A stretch of 10,697 nucleotides of DNA. Source: Verrucomicrobia bacterium UBA3750. GTDB taxonomy: Bacteria > Verrucomicrobiota > Kiritimatiellia > RFP12 > UBA1067. The notes beneath the pieces are model-generated. The model was given only the letters and a program-made list of their open reading frames with translations. It was not told where the DNA came from and did not search any database. Location of the stretch: NCBI GenBank assembly GCA_002371755.1, contig DFGM01000165.1, positions 1-10,697 of the forward strand. The letters are read 5' to 3'. Positions within the stretch are counted from its first letter, which is position 1. Every line of letters starts with the position of its first letter. Made by a program: the position numbers and the translations under genes. Positions 1-6,039 of this stretch are shown here, in pieces.

Positions 1-95
1 CCGGCGCGTCGCATTGCGACCTCTATGATGGAGGCGGGAAGAACGCGATTCCCTTCGACCGCATCGAGGCATTCTACAGAAAACACCTGAAGTGA
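1..95 (+). CDS. C-terminal end of an unidentified protein (partial)
   Basis: An open frame enters from the left edge (first complete codon at 3) and stops at TGA 93-95. It gives 30 residues ending in IEAFYRKHLK. The piece Cys-Asp-Leu-Tyr-Asp-Gly-Gly-Gly followed by an Ile-Glu-Ala-Phe-Tyr helix looks like the last strand, loop and terminal helix of an alpha/beta-hydrolase (esterase or dienelactone-hydrolase type). In such proteins the catalytic His would sit just after the glycines, and here that place holds Lys. The piece is too short for a family call. The base composition matches the neighbouring genes, and I see no other stop-free frame that competes with it. Confidence covers the existence of a coding tail, not its function. 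Confidence 0.55.
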   Translation, partial: GASHCDLYDGGGKNAIPFDRIEAFYRKHLK

Positions 96-225
96 GCGCT
101 TCTCGCGTAGAGGTGCCGAGAGGCTGAGTGCGCAGAGCAGTGATTATGACTTGGGTGGCAAAAGACCTCTGCATACTCTACATCTCCGCGCTCTGCGCGA
201 AATAGTCAAAACTGACGAATAGGAT
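96..225. other. Intergenic region with a spaced 9-bp inverted repeat
   Basis: No gene is visible in these 130 bases. A perfect inverted repeat is present: GCGCAGAGC at 130-138 and GCTCTGCGC at 190-198, 51 bases apart. A shorter pair (AGAGGT 109-114 with ACCTCT 165-170) interleaves with it. These could fold in an RNA leader of the acetyltransferase gene or be a chance GC-rich match. A weak promoter guess is TTGGGT (151-156), 17 bases, then TACTCT (174-179). Unlike the strong TATAAT boxes elsewhere in the window it is not convincing. Confidence 0.35.
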
Positions 226-789
226 ATGAAGGTCGAAGAGTTCAGAAAGACGATGGCCGAGGTGGAGTACATTCCCGCCGGGAGTAAACTTCATCAGGCG
301 TTTCACGCCTTTTCGCAGGAGGCGCTGAAAATCACGGCGGAGTTGAATGGCGCATATCATACGCCTGAGGAAGTGCGTTCGCTCATGTCGCGGCTGACGG
401 CGAGCGAGATTGACGAGTCGTTCGGTCTCTTCCCGCCGTTCCACACGGATTGCGGAAAGAACATACGCATCGGCAAGCGCGTGTTCATCAACGCCGGATG
501 TCAGTTCCAGGATCAGGGCGGGATAACGATTGGCGACGATGTGCTTATAGGTCCGCAGACGATTGTCGCGACGCTCAACCACGATCCCGATCCCGACAAG
601 CGCGGCGGCATGTTTGCAAAGCCTGTTGTCATCGGCGACAAGGTGTGGCTGGGCGCGCGGGTGACAATCTGCCCCGGCGTGACTATTGGCGAGGGGGCAA
701 TCGTCGCTGCAGGCGCTGTCGTGACCAAGGATGTGCCGCCGCGCACGGTTGTCGCCGGCGTTCCGGCAAAAGTCATCAAACGAATCTGA
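226..789 (+). CDS. Sugar O-acetyltransferase (maltose/galactoside acetyltransferase-like, hexapeptide repeat)
   Basis: This 187-residue protein has the usual length of the LacA/Maa/NodL family, cytoplasmic trimers that move an acetyl group from acetyl-CoA to a sugar hydroxyl. Residues about 5-60 match the short helical N-terminal (Mac) domain. From about 78 onward come left-handed beta-helix repeats such as IGKRVF, IGDDVL, IGPQTI, IGDKVW, LGARVT and IGEGAI, ending in the family signature AGVPAKVIKRI. The probable catalytic His is H119 in the loop LNHDPDP. The sugar substrate cannot be read from the sequence. The ATG at 226 has AGGA only one base upstream, too close for a good ribosome site, so the start is less sure than the frame. 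Met10 (253) is an alternative but would cut into the Mac domain. It stands 93 bases before the glycosyltransferase cluster, which has its own promoter, so it is probably a separate unit. Confidence 0.93.
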   Translation: MKVEEFRKTMAEVEYIPAGSKLHQAFHAFSQEALKITAELNGAYHTPEEVRSLMSRLTASEIDESFGLFPPFHTDCGKNIRIGKRVFINAGCQFQDQGGITIGDDVLIGPQTIVATLNHDPDPDKRGGMFAKPVVIGDKVWLGARVTICPGVTIGEGAIVAAGAVVTKDVPPRTVVAGVPAKVIKRI

Positions 790-866
790 GGTGCGCGGGG
801 TGGAGAAGGGGGCGGGGAAAGATGACCGAAAAATCATGTAGCGGCGATAAGGCCGTCATATAGGAA

Positions 867-882
867 TGCTATAATATGCGCC
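867..882 (+). promoter_or_regulatory. Extended -10 promoter for a leaderless transcript (glycosyltransferase cluster)
   Basis: TGC-TATAAT lies at 867-875, a perfect -10 hexamer with the extended TGN element. The ATG of the downstream gene starts at 883, leaving only 7 bases between. Transcription normally begins about 7 bases past the -10 box, so the first transcribed base should be at or next to the A of the ATG, giving a leaderless mRNA. No good -35 hexamer is seen 16-18 bases upstream (ATAAGG at 17), in line with extended -10 promoters. No Shine-Dalgarno sequence precedes the ATG. The purine-rich run at 799-820 is too far away to serve. Confidence 0.7.
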
Positions 883-2211
883 ATGAAGACAAGAACAAGG
901 ATATTCTTCGTGACGCTGGCGTTTCTGTTGGGCGTGCGGCTCGTCATAATGGGTACGACATACGTGTTCGAGCCCAGCGAGTCGCGCTATGCGGCGATAT
1001 CGGCGAATATGGCGCTGACGCGAGACTGGTTTGCGCCGGCGTTTACCTACAAAGGCAAGTGGGAAGTGTTTGCGGGCAAGCCGCCGCTTGCATTCCAGGC
1101 GTCGGCGCTTAGCGCGCTCATGCTTGGGGGCGCAGGGGAGTTCGCGGTGCGCCTTCCGTCGTTTGCGGCGTTTCTCGCGCTTCTCGCGATTCTCTATTTT
1201 TCGGCGAAGAAGCTTTCGCGCGACGAGGGGGTTGACGGCGGGGCGGCGCGTCTGGCGGCGGGCATATGCGCGAGCAGTGCGGCGTTTTACGCGGCGGCTG
1301 GGTTTTGCATGACGGATTTGCCGCTTGTCTGCTGCACATCCGGCGCACTTCTCGTATACTGCGCATGGCGAGCGCGCACCCTCGGCCCGGCACTGGCGAT
1401 CGGCGCACTCCTGGCACTCGGAATGATGATAAAAGGTCCGATTTCGCCGCTTTTGTTCATGTTGGGCGCAGGGGTGGACTTCCTATGGCGGCGTTACGCT
1501 CTTAAAGAGGAGAAGGTATTGCCTCCGCTTAGATGCATTGCTGCGGCCATAGCCGTGTTTCTCGCCCTTGCGATACCCTACTTCATGCTTATCGAAAGAC
1601 GGCAGAACGGATTTCTCGAGTACTTCTTCATAAACGAGAACCTTTTGCGCTTTCTCGTGAAAGACTACGGCGACAAGTACGGTGCGGGCAGGGAATCGTT
1701 CCGCGGGATGGCGGCGATTTGGGCGTTTCTCGTCACGCTGCCGTGGTCGCCGTTCCTGGTGGCCGAGTTCCTCCCGCCGTTGAAAGGGCTTTTGCCGCGT
1801 CTTAGGAAGAAGATGAGTCCGCTGGCGGCATACGGCGCTGCGGTGCCGGGTGGCGAAGTGCGGCGTTGTTGTTATTCCACGGCACTGGGGGCGGCTGCGG
1901 CGATAACGCTTTTCTGGTGTCTGACAAGCCGGGTGCCGCCCACATACCTTCTTCCAATCGTGCCGCTTGTCTCGCTCCATATCGCGCTTCACGCCTCGCA
2001 GACTCCCGCGACAGGACGCTTGCTCTGGCACATGCTGCCGTGCGCGGCACTCATAAGCGTCATTGCCCTTGGCGCGACGTTGGGCGGCACCCGTCTTGCA
2101 AAACCGCGCAAACTCCCGGGACCCGATGCCCCGCCAAAGGTCAGCGACCACTATTTCTCCTATGAATTCTATCACGGTCCTTGGGGCGAAGGAGCACCAT
2201 GCAAACGCTAG
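883..2211 (+). CDS. ArnT/PMT-family membrane glycosyltransferase (GT-C fold)
   Basis: This 442-residue, very hydrophobic protein carries the layout of the ArnT/GT39/GT83 group. These inner-membrane enzymes take a sugar from an undecaprenyl-phosphate carrier and transfer it on the periplasmic side to lipid A or another acceptor. TM1 is about residues 7-24. It is followed by a first outer loop with EPSESRYAAIS (30-40) and FAGKPPLAF (63-71), the places of the DETRYAEIS and FEKP motifs of ArnT. Many further membrane segments run to about residue 400, then a short polar tail. Two points are odd. The first acid of DETRY is Ser32 (only Glu33 is kept) and the Glu of FEKP is absent. The protein is also about 100 residues shorter than ArnT and lacks most of the C-terminal periplasmic domain. 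The start at 883 fits a TATAAT box 7 bases upstream. The next gene begins inside its last codons. The sugar and acceptor are unknown, so the symbol arnT is not assigned. Confidence 0.83.
   Translation: MKTRTRIFFVTLAFLLGVRLVIMGTTYVFEPSESRYAAISANMALTRDWFAPAFTYKGKWEVFAGKPPLAFQASALSALMLGGAGEFAVRLPSFAAFLALLAILYFSAKKLSRDEGVDGGAARLAAGICASSAAFYAAAGFCMTDLPLVCCTSGALLVYCAWRARTLGPALAIGALLALGMMIKGPISPLLFMLGAGVDFLWRRYALKEEKVLPPLRCIAAAIAVFLALAIPYFMLIERRQNGFLEYFFINENLLRFLVKDYGDKYGAGRESFRGMAAIWAFLVTLPWSPFLVAEFLPPLKGLLPRLRKKMSPLAAYGAAVPGGEVRRCCYSTALGAAAAITLFWCLTSRVPPTYLLPIVPLVSLHIALHASQTPATGRLLWHMLPCAALISVIALGATLGGTRLAKPRKLPGPDAPPKVSDHYFSYEFYHGPWGEGAPCKR
2189..2194 (+). promoter_or_regulatory. Ribosome binding site setting the start of the GT2 gene
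   Basis: AAGGAG lies at 2189-2194, four bases before ATG 2199 and inside the last codons of the preceding gene. It favours ATG 2199 (MQTLAIVIPCHNE) over the in-frame TTG at 2181. The GT2 fold also begins directly at this Met. Confidence 0.75.
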
Positions 2212-2963
2212 CCATAGTGATTCCGTGCCACAACGAAGCGCTCAGGCTCGATTCGACCGCATTCATACGCGCCGCCGAGACATGGCCATGGATTTCCTTC
2301 TGTTTCGTGGACGACGGCTCGACCGACGCGACGGCGGAACTCCTTGCGCATCTTTCGCAACTATCGCCTGCGATGCACGCGATATACCTTTCCAGGAACA
2401 TGGGCAAAGCCGAGGCCGTCCGCGCCGGCGTGAGGCATATCCTCGCAAACACGCACGCGGATTTGGTTGGATTCTGGGATGCGGATTTGGCCGCGCCATT
2501 GGAGGAAATCCCTTCGTTCATGGCGGCGTTCGAGCGCCCCGTGAATCCACCGGCGGCGGTGTTCGGTTCGCGCTGGCCGCACCTTGGCACCGATATTCGG
2601 CGTTCAGGCTCGCGCGGCTTTGCGAGCATTCTCGCCAAGGCTGCAATCCGCCGCGTCCTAGGTGTGCAAGTGTGGGATACGCAATGCGGCGCGAAGATAT
2701 TCTCCCGCGCTTTGGCTGCCGAGGTCTTCCGCGACAAGTTCCGCACAAAGTGGCTTTTCGATGTGGAAATCCTCGCGCGCATAGGGAAAAGGCGGCTCAA
2801 GAAGGAGACGATGGAGCTGCCGTTGACGGCCTGGTACGATGTCCCGGGGTCGAAAGTCGGCATCTCGGCGCTTTTCGAACTCGTCTGGCTCATATTTGCC
2901 CGTGCAATGCGGCGCGAAAATTGGTATAATAGTGTCGATGCATGTATTGATAATAGAAGATGA
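2199..2963 (+). CDS. Polyprenyl-phosphate glycosyltransferase, GT2 family (ALG5/DPM-synthase-like)
   Basis: This 254-residue GT-A glycosyltransferase is of the type that loads a nucleotide sugar onto polyprenyl phosphate at the cytoplasmic face of the membrane. Visible marks are AIVIPCHNE at the N terminus, the nucleotide-binding VDDGSTD (37-43), the lipid-phosphate-type segment NMGKAEAVRAG (67-77), the metal-binding Asp-Ala-Asp at 94-96, and WDTQCGAKIF (159-168), typical of the ALG5/DPM1 branch. There is no obvious long membrane anchor; only about 223-234 is hydrophobic. It overlaps the upstream ArnT-like gene by 13 bases and very probably supplies its donor, as ArnC does for ArnT. Its 3' end overlaps the response regulator gene by 26 bases and contains that gene's promoter. 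The actual sugar is not predictable. The family call is firm. Confidence 0.9.
   Translation: MQTLAIVIPCHNEALRLDSTAFIRAAETWPWISFCFVDDGSTDATAELLAHLSQLSPAMHAIYLSRNMGKAEAVRAGVRHILANTHADLVGFWDADLAAPLEEIPSFMAAFERPVNPPAAVFGSRWPHLGTDIRRSGSRGFASILAKAAIRRVLGVQVWDTQCGAKIFSRALAAEVFRDKFRTKWLFDVEILARIGKRRLKKETMELPLTAWYDVPGSKVGISALFELVWLIFARAMRRENWYNSVDACIDNRR
2922..2937 (+). promoter_or_regulatory. Internal extended -10 promoter for the response regulator, leaderless
   Basis: TGG-TATAAT at 2922-2930 lies inside the last codons of the GT2 gene, 7 bases before ATG 2938. The spacing is the same as in front of the ArnT-like gene at 883. No -35 box of quality is seen (GTGCAA with a 17-base spacer), and no Shine-Dalgarno sequence precedes 2938. 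This supports starting the regulator at 2938 rather than at the upstream in-frame ATG at 2839. Confidence 0.68.
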
Positions 2964-3606
2964 CGCTCGCACGGCGGAGTTCGTCGCAGGCGCATTCCGC
3001 CAGACTGGGTATGCAGTCACGCATTGTGCGGACGGAGAAAGCGGCGCGGCGGCGGCTTTGTGCGGCGGCTACGATGTCGCCATCATAGATGTCATGCTCC
3101 CGAAGCGAGACGGGCTTTCCATCATCCGCGAACTGCGCGCGTCCGGCAAGACGCTGCCGGTAATCGTCCTTTCCGCGCGCGGGAATGTGGATGCAAAAAT
3201 CCTCGGGCTCGAAGCCGGCGCGGACGACTATCTTTCAAAACCTTTTTCCGTCGCGGAACTCTTGGCGCGCGTCCAGGCCATACTGCGCCGATCCGCCCGT
3301 AAAACCGAGACGAGCGTTCTCAAAGTCGGCGACCTTGAAATGGATCTCGTTTCACATCGCGTCACGCGCGCGGGCGAAAAGCTCGACTTGCAGCCGCTGG
3401 AATATTCACTACTCGAATATCTGATGCGCAACAAAGGCAGGGTGGTGTCGAAAAATACGATCCTCGAACGCGTCTGGGGCTACAATTTCGATCCGCATGC
3501 GAATGTGGTCGAAGCGCGAGTATACCGGTTGCGCGAGAAAATAGACCGCAATGCCGATAAGAAGCTCATCAACACCGTAAGGGGGTTCGGCTATGTCCTC
3601 GGCTGA
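2938..3606 (+). CDS. OmpR/CusR-family response regulator
   Basis: This 222-residue cytoplasmic regulator is of standard length. The receiver domain (1 to about 115) has the full active site: the acidic pair in IIEDD (E7-D9), phospho-acceptor D51 in IIDVMLP, switch Ser79 in VLSARG, and K101 in LSKPF. A winged-helix DNA-binding domain of the OmpR/PhoB class follows (about 128-222), with LEYSLLEYL, the WGYNFDP loop, recognition-helix region VVEARVYRLREKI and the terminal TVRGFGYVL. The start at 2938 puts MHVLIIEDD right at the N terminus, as is normal. A start at 2839 would add 33 residues read from the GT2 gene's other frame. The kinase gene overlaps its end by 14 bases. The closest known relatives by motif are metal or envelope-stress regulators (CusR, QseB). 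The target genes are unknown; the adjacent glycosylation genes are candidates. Confidence 0.95.
   Translation: MHVLIIEDDARTAEFVAGAFRQTGYAVTHCADGESGAAAALCGGYDVAIIDVMLPKRDGLSIIRELRASGKTLPVIVLSARGNVDAKILGLEAGADDYLSKPFSVAELLARVQAILRRSARKTETSVLKVGDLEMDLVSHRVTRAGEKLDLQPLEYSLLEYLMRNKGRVVSKNTILERVWGYNFDPHANVVEARVYRLREKIDRNADKKLINTVRGFGYVLG
3579..3585 (+). promoter_or_regulatory. Ribosome binding site of the histidine kinase gene
   Basis: The purine run AAGGGGG at 3579-3585 sits 7 bases before ATG 3593, inside the last codons of the response regulator. It supports translational coupling and the choice of start. Confidence 0.6.
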
Positions 3607-5011
3607 AAAACCGCTATGGAAAAAGATTGCGCTGCGCGCATTTGCTTCCTTCGGGCTGTTGTGCGCCATAGTCGATGCCGGGGTGCTGGTCGCGACAATC
3701 CGCTACCATACGGCCGAATACCACGAGGCCCTTTCGCTTGTGTCAAAAGACTTGGAGCACGAATATGAAGAATCCGCCCGCGATGCGGCGAAGATGACGC
3801 TCATCATGAAGGAAGATACCGAAACGTGCGGAACGGACAATCTTTTCCTGCTCGTGACGACGCCCGCGGGCGAAGTGGTGTCCGCCGCCTCCTCTAGTAA
3901 AAGCGTATTGGAACAGATGCGCGCAAGAGCACAGTCCGAGAAGCCTTCCACCTACCGCATCGTCCGGCAATGCCGCAACCGTCGCGAAGAGGCAATCCGC
4001 GTGCGCAAGACCCGCCTCGCAGACGGAAACATTCTTTCGGTTGGCTACAACGTCACCAAAGCCGAGCAGCACGTGATACTCGAAGCCACGCTTCTGGCGG
4101 CGTCGCTCGTGGTGGCGCTTTTCGTGGGAGCGGCGCTGGGAATCGGGATTTCGCGGCGGTTCGCAGCCCCGCTTTCGCGCATGGCCGCAGCGGCGCGGAG
4201 GCTTGCCGGCGGCGACTATTCCTCTCGTGTGAGCGTCTCGGGCGAAGGCAGCGAAATAACGGAACTCGAAAACGCCTTCAACCACATGGCCGCAGAGAAC
4301 GAAAAGATTATTTCCGACCTGCGTACGCTCACCGACGACCTCGCCCACGACCTGCGCACACCTCTCACGCGCCTGCGCGCCGCCGCCGAGATTGAAATGC
4401 TCAATGCCGGCTCCGTGCCGCCCCAGCTCGCCGTGACGGTTTCGGAGGAGACTGCCTCGATGCTTGAATTGATAAACACGATGCTTGATATTTCACGCAC
4501 CGGAAACCTGCCGGAAAGAACGCCACGCGAGGAAATCAATCTGTGCGCGTTCGCACGAAATGTCGTGGAACTGTATTCCGTTCTCGCCGAAGAATCCGGC
4601 ATACAGCTTTCGCTCGCGCTGCCGCCGGAAAGCGTGTATTTCACCGCGCACAAGGTGCGAATGCAGCAAATCCTGGGGAATCTGCTCGATAACGCCGTGA
4701 AATTCACGCCGCGCGGCGGCAAAGTCGAACTTTCGCTTTCGCCCAATCCCGTCACAATCGTCGTCGCCAACACTGGCGAGGGCATCCGTCCGGACGAACT
4801 GCCCCACATTTTCAAACGCTTCTGGCGCGCGGAAAAGAGCCGTTCGCTGCCGGGCAACGGGTTGGGACTCGCGCTGGTCAAGGCGATTGTCTCTTCCTAC
4901 GGCGGCACGGTGCGCTGCGAATCGAATCCGGGCGAAAAGACGGTCTTTACTGTCGTTTTCGACTCTGAAGACGCAAGCGCGGGGAGGTCTGGCCTGTCTC
5001 GGCCAGACTAG
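3593..5011 (+). CDS. Sensor histidine kinase (CusS/QseC-like), partner of the upstream regulator
   Basis: This 472-residue inner-membrane sensor kinase has a short cytoplasmic start, TM1 about 15-36, a periplasmic sensor of about 125 residues, TM2 about 162-184, a HAMP domain about 187-240, then DHp and ATP-binding domains. The phospho-acceptor is His252 in LAHDLRTPLTR. The N box is LGNLLDNAVKFT (Asn367), the F box FKRFWRAEKSR, and the G2 box GNGLGLALVK. The G1 box reads VANTGEGI, with Asn where many kinases have Asp, a change also seen in the CusS-like group. The sensor region has two cysteines, C79 and C127, which could pair or bind metal. It has no recognisable PAS domain, and its signal is unknown. 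Autophosphorylation and transfer to D51 of the adjacent regulator is the expected role. The gene overlaps the regulator by 14 bases. Confidence 0.95.
   Translation: MSSAEKPLWKKIALRAFASFGLLCAIVDAGVLVATIRYHTAEYHEALSLVSKDLEHEYEESARDAAKMTLIMKEDTETCGTDNLFLLVTTPAGEVVSAASSSKSVLEQMRARAQSEKPSTYRIVRQCRNRREEAIRVRKTRLADGNILSVGYNVTKAEQHVILEATLLAASLVVALFVGAALGIGISRRFAAPLSRMAAAARRLAGGDYSSRVSVSGEGSEITELENAFNHMAAENEKIISDLRTLTDDLAHDLRTPLTRLRAAAEIEMLNAGSVPPQLAVTVSEETASMLELINTMLDISRTGNLPERTPREEINLCAFARNVVELYSVLAEESGIQLSLALPPESVYFTAHKVRMQQILGNLLDNAVKFTPRGGKVELSLSPNPVTIVVANTGEGIRPDELPHIFKRFWRAEKSRSLPGNGLGLALVKAIVSSYGGTVRCESNPGEKTVFTVVFDSEDASAGRSGLSRPD
4987..5008 (+). repeat. Perfect 8-bp hairpin at the end of the kinase gene
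   Basis: GTCTGGCC (4987-4994) and GGCCAGAC (5001-5008) form a perfect 8-bp stem around a 6-base loop, ending one base before the kinase TAG stop (5009-5011). No run of T follows on either strand, so it is not a standard intrinsic terminator. It could stabilise the upstream mRNA end, reduce read-through into the next gene, or be incidental. Confidence 0.5.
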
Positions 5012-5037
5012 GATGCGCATTCAAAGGAATGAAGCAG

Positions 5038-5493
5038 ATGTTCTGGATGAAGAAAAACGCGGAGCCGCGCAATAGCGTCGCCAACATAGGCGTGGAGCAC
5101 GGCAAATGGGGCGAGGATATGGCCGCCTTGAAGCTGAAAAGCGAGGGCTTCGAGATTCTTGCGCGCAATGTTCGCCCATATAGCCGCGACAGGCGTTTGG
5201 AAATCGACATAATCGCCTACGAGAAAGAGACCGGCACGCTTGTGTTCGTGGAAGTGAAGCAGCACTCGAAACATTGGGAATGGGAAGGCGATACGCGTGG
5301 CGTGGATGTGAAAAAGCGCCAGAACATGTGTAAAGCCTGCCGCGCTTGGCTCAGAGCGCATCCATGGGATGGCGGCTACCGTTTCGACGTAATCGAAGTC
5401 TATGGCGTGCCGGAAGGCGGCAAGCCCGAAGTAAGGCACATAAAACGAGTCAACATCTTCGAAACCAAGTCACGCTTCGTCCCGTATATATAA
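5038..5493 (+). CDS. yraN: YraN/UPF0102 family protein (predicted endonuclease-like fold)
   Basis: This 151-residue protein matches UPF0102 (YraN), a widespread small family with a restriction-endonuclease-like core and unsettled function. Seen in order: the N-terminal helix GKWGEDMAALKLKSEGFEILARNVR (given as residues 22-46), then LEIDIIAYE (54-62), then LVFVEVKQ (68-75). These supply the usual acidic and Lys residues E26, E55, D57, E72 and K74. The normal GEID motif has Leu in place of Gly. The Trp-rich stretch HWEWEG after the core Lys replaces the usual short basic segment. ATG 5038 is chosen because AAGGA (5024-5028) lies 9 bases upstream. ATG 5029 directly abuts that site, and ATG 5047 is also possible. 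It lies 26 bases after the kinase and probably shares its transcript. It shows no functional link to the two-component system. Confidence 0.85.
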   Translation: MFWMKKNAEPRNSVANIGVEHGKWGEDMAALKLKSEGFEILARNVRPYSRDRRLEIDIIAYEKETGTLVFVEVKQHSKHWEWEGDTRGVDVKKRQNMCKACRAWLRAHPWDGGYRFDVIEVYGVPEGGKPEVRHIKRVNIFETKSRFVPYI

Positions 5494-5498
5494 TACGG
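5482..5498. repeat. AT-centred palindrome at the convergent gene boundary
   Basis: CCGTAT (5482-5487) and ATACGG (5493-5498) form a 6-bp inverted repeat around a 5-base centre and span the yraN stop codon. It lies between convergent genes, where a two-way terminator would be expected, but neither strand has the T-run of an intrinsic terminator. The 39 bases between the two convergent stops hold nothing else I can name. Confidence 0.3.
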
Positions 5499-5532
5499 CA
5501 AAGAAGAGCCCTGTCCTGGCGCGGGGGAGGCG

Positions 5533-6039
5533 TCAGGCGGAAACCATGGAAGATGACAATTGCCTGTAGCACTCGTATGCGGCTATGGAGACCGCGTTTG
5601 CGAGGTTGATGCTACGTGCGTGTTCGCCTGGCATGGGAATTCTGAAAAGCGATTCCCCGTAGCGCGAATAGAACTCTTTTGGCAGGCCCGAGGATTCGTT
5701 GCCGAAAATCAAGGCGTCGCCCGGCTGGAAGCGGCAGTCATAGAGCGATTTTCTGCCATGGGTCGAGAGGAAATGCAATCTGGCCGGCTTTATGGCGGCA
5801 AGGCAATCTTCCCAGGTGTTGTGTATATGGATGTCCAGGTGCGGCCAGTAATCCAAGCCGGCGCGTGCGATGGACCGGTCGTCAAGTGCGAAGCCGAGAG
5901 GTCTTACCAGATTGAGCGGCACGCCGAGCCCAACGCACAGCCTTCCGATTGCGCCCGTATTGTGCGGTATCTCGGGCCGCAGGAGAACAATCGAGAAATC
6001 CGCCAAAAGCGTTTGCACTCCGGGAAGGGGAGAAGTCAT
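5533..6039 (-). CDS. trmL: tRNA (cytidine/uridine-34 2'-O)-methyltransferase TrmL (SPOUT family)
   Basis: This 168-residue protein is the usual length for TrmL (YibK). Dimeric TrmL uses S-adenosylmethionine to methylate the ribose at the wobble base of leucine tRNAs. The family segments are present: IVLLRPEIPHNTGAIGRLC (17-35), LGFALDD (48-54), LIFGNESSGLP (110-120) and the knot region IPMPGEHARSINLANAVSI (134-152), which carries the cofactor loop and the conserved Arg and Asn. The start at 6039 overlaps the stop of the upstream gene as ATGA, a classic coupled arrangement. The frame is open further upstream, but that would reach into the glycosyltransferase gene. An ATG at 6057 (MDIQGV) is an alternative. 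The first 13 residues before the core strand are slightly longer than usual. Confidence 0.93.
   Translation of the reverse strand: MTSPLPGVQTLLADFSIVLLRPEIPHNTGAIGRLCVGLGVPLNLVRPLGFALDDRSIARAGLDYWPHLDIHIHNTWEDCLAAIKPARLHFLSTHGRKSLYDCRFQPGDALIFGNESSGLPKEFYSRYGESLFRIPMPGEHARSINLANAVSIAAYECYRQLSSSMVSA

Noticed and set aside
178..837. Long antisense frames over the acetyltransferase, and similar shadow frames over the other genes (for example 1483-2175, 7759-8913, 9493-10059 on the minus strand).
   Set aside because: They carry no recognisable domains, have Arg/His/Cys-rich compositions typical of shadow frames in GC-rich DNA, and lie over genes with clear family motifs.
822..863. A 13-codon ORF (ATG 822, TAG 861-863) behind a purine-rich run, possibly a leader peptide.
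   Set aside because: Too short, of no recognisable composition, and lying within the upstream side of the 870 promoter. The likely transcription start at 883 would exclude it.
2839..2937. Upstream ATG that would add 33 residues to the response regulator.
   Set aside because: The extra residues are basic, low-complexity, read from the GT2 gene in another frame, and precede the normal receiver N terminus. The promoter at 2922-2930 lies downstream of that ATG.
5489..5494. TATAAT on the + strand at the end of yraN, as a possible promoter.
   Set aside because: No + strand gene follows before 7223, no TGN extension is present, and the bases are part of the palindrome and stop codon.
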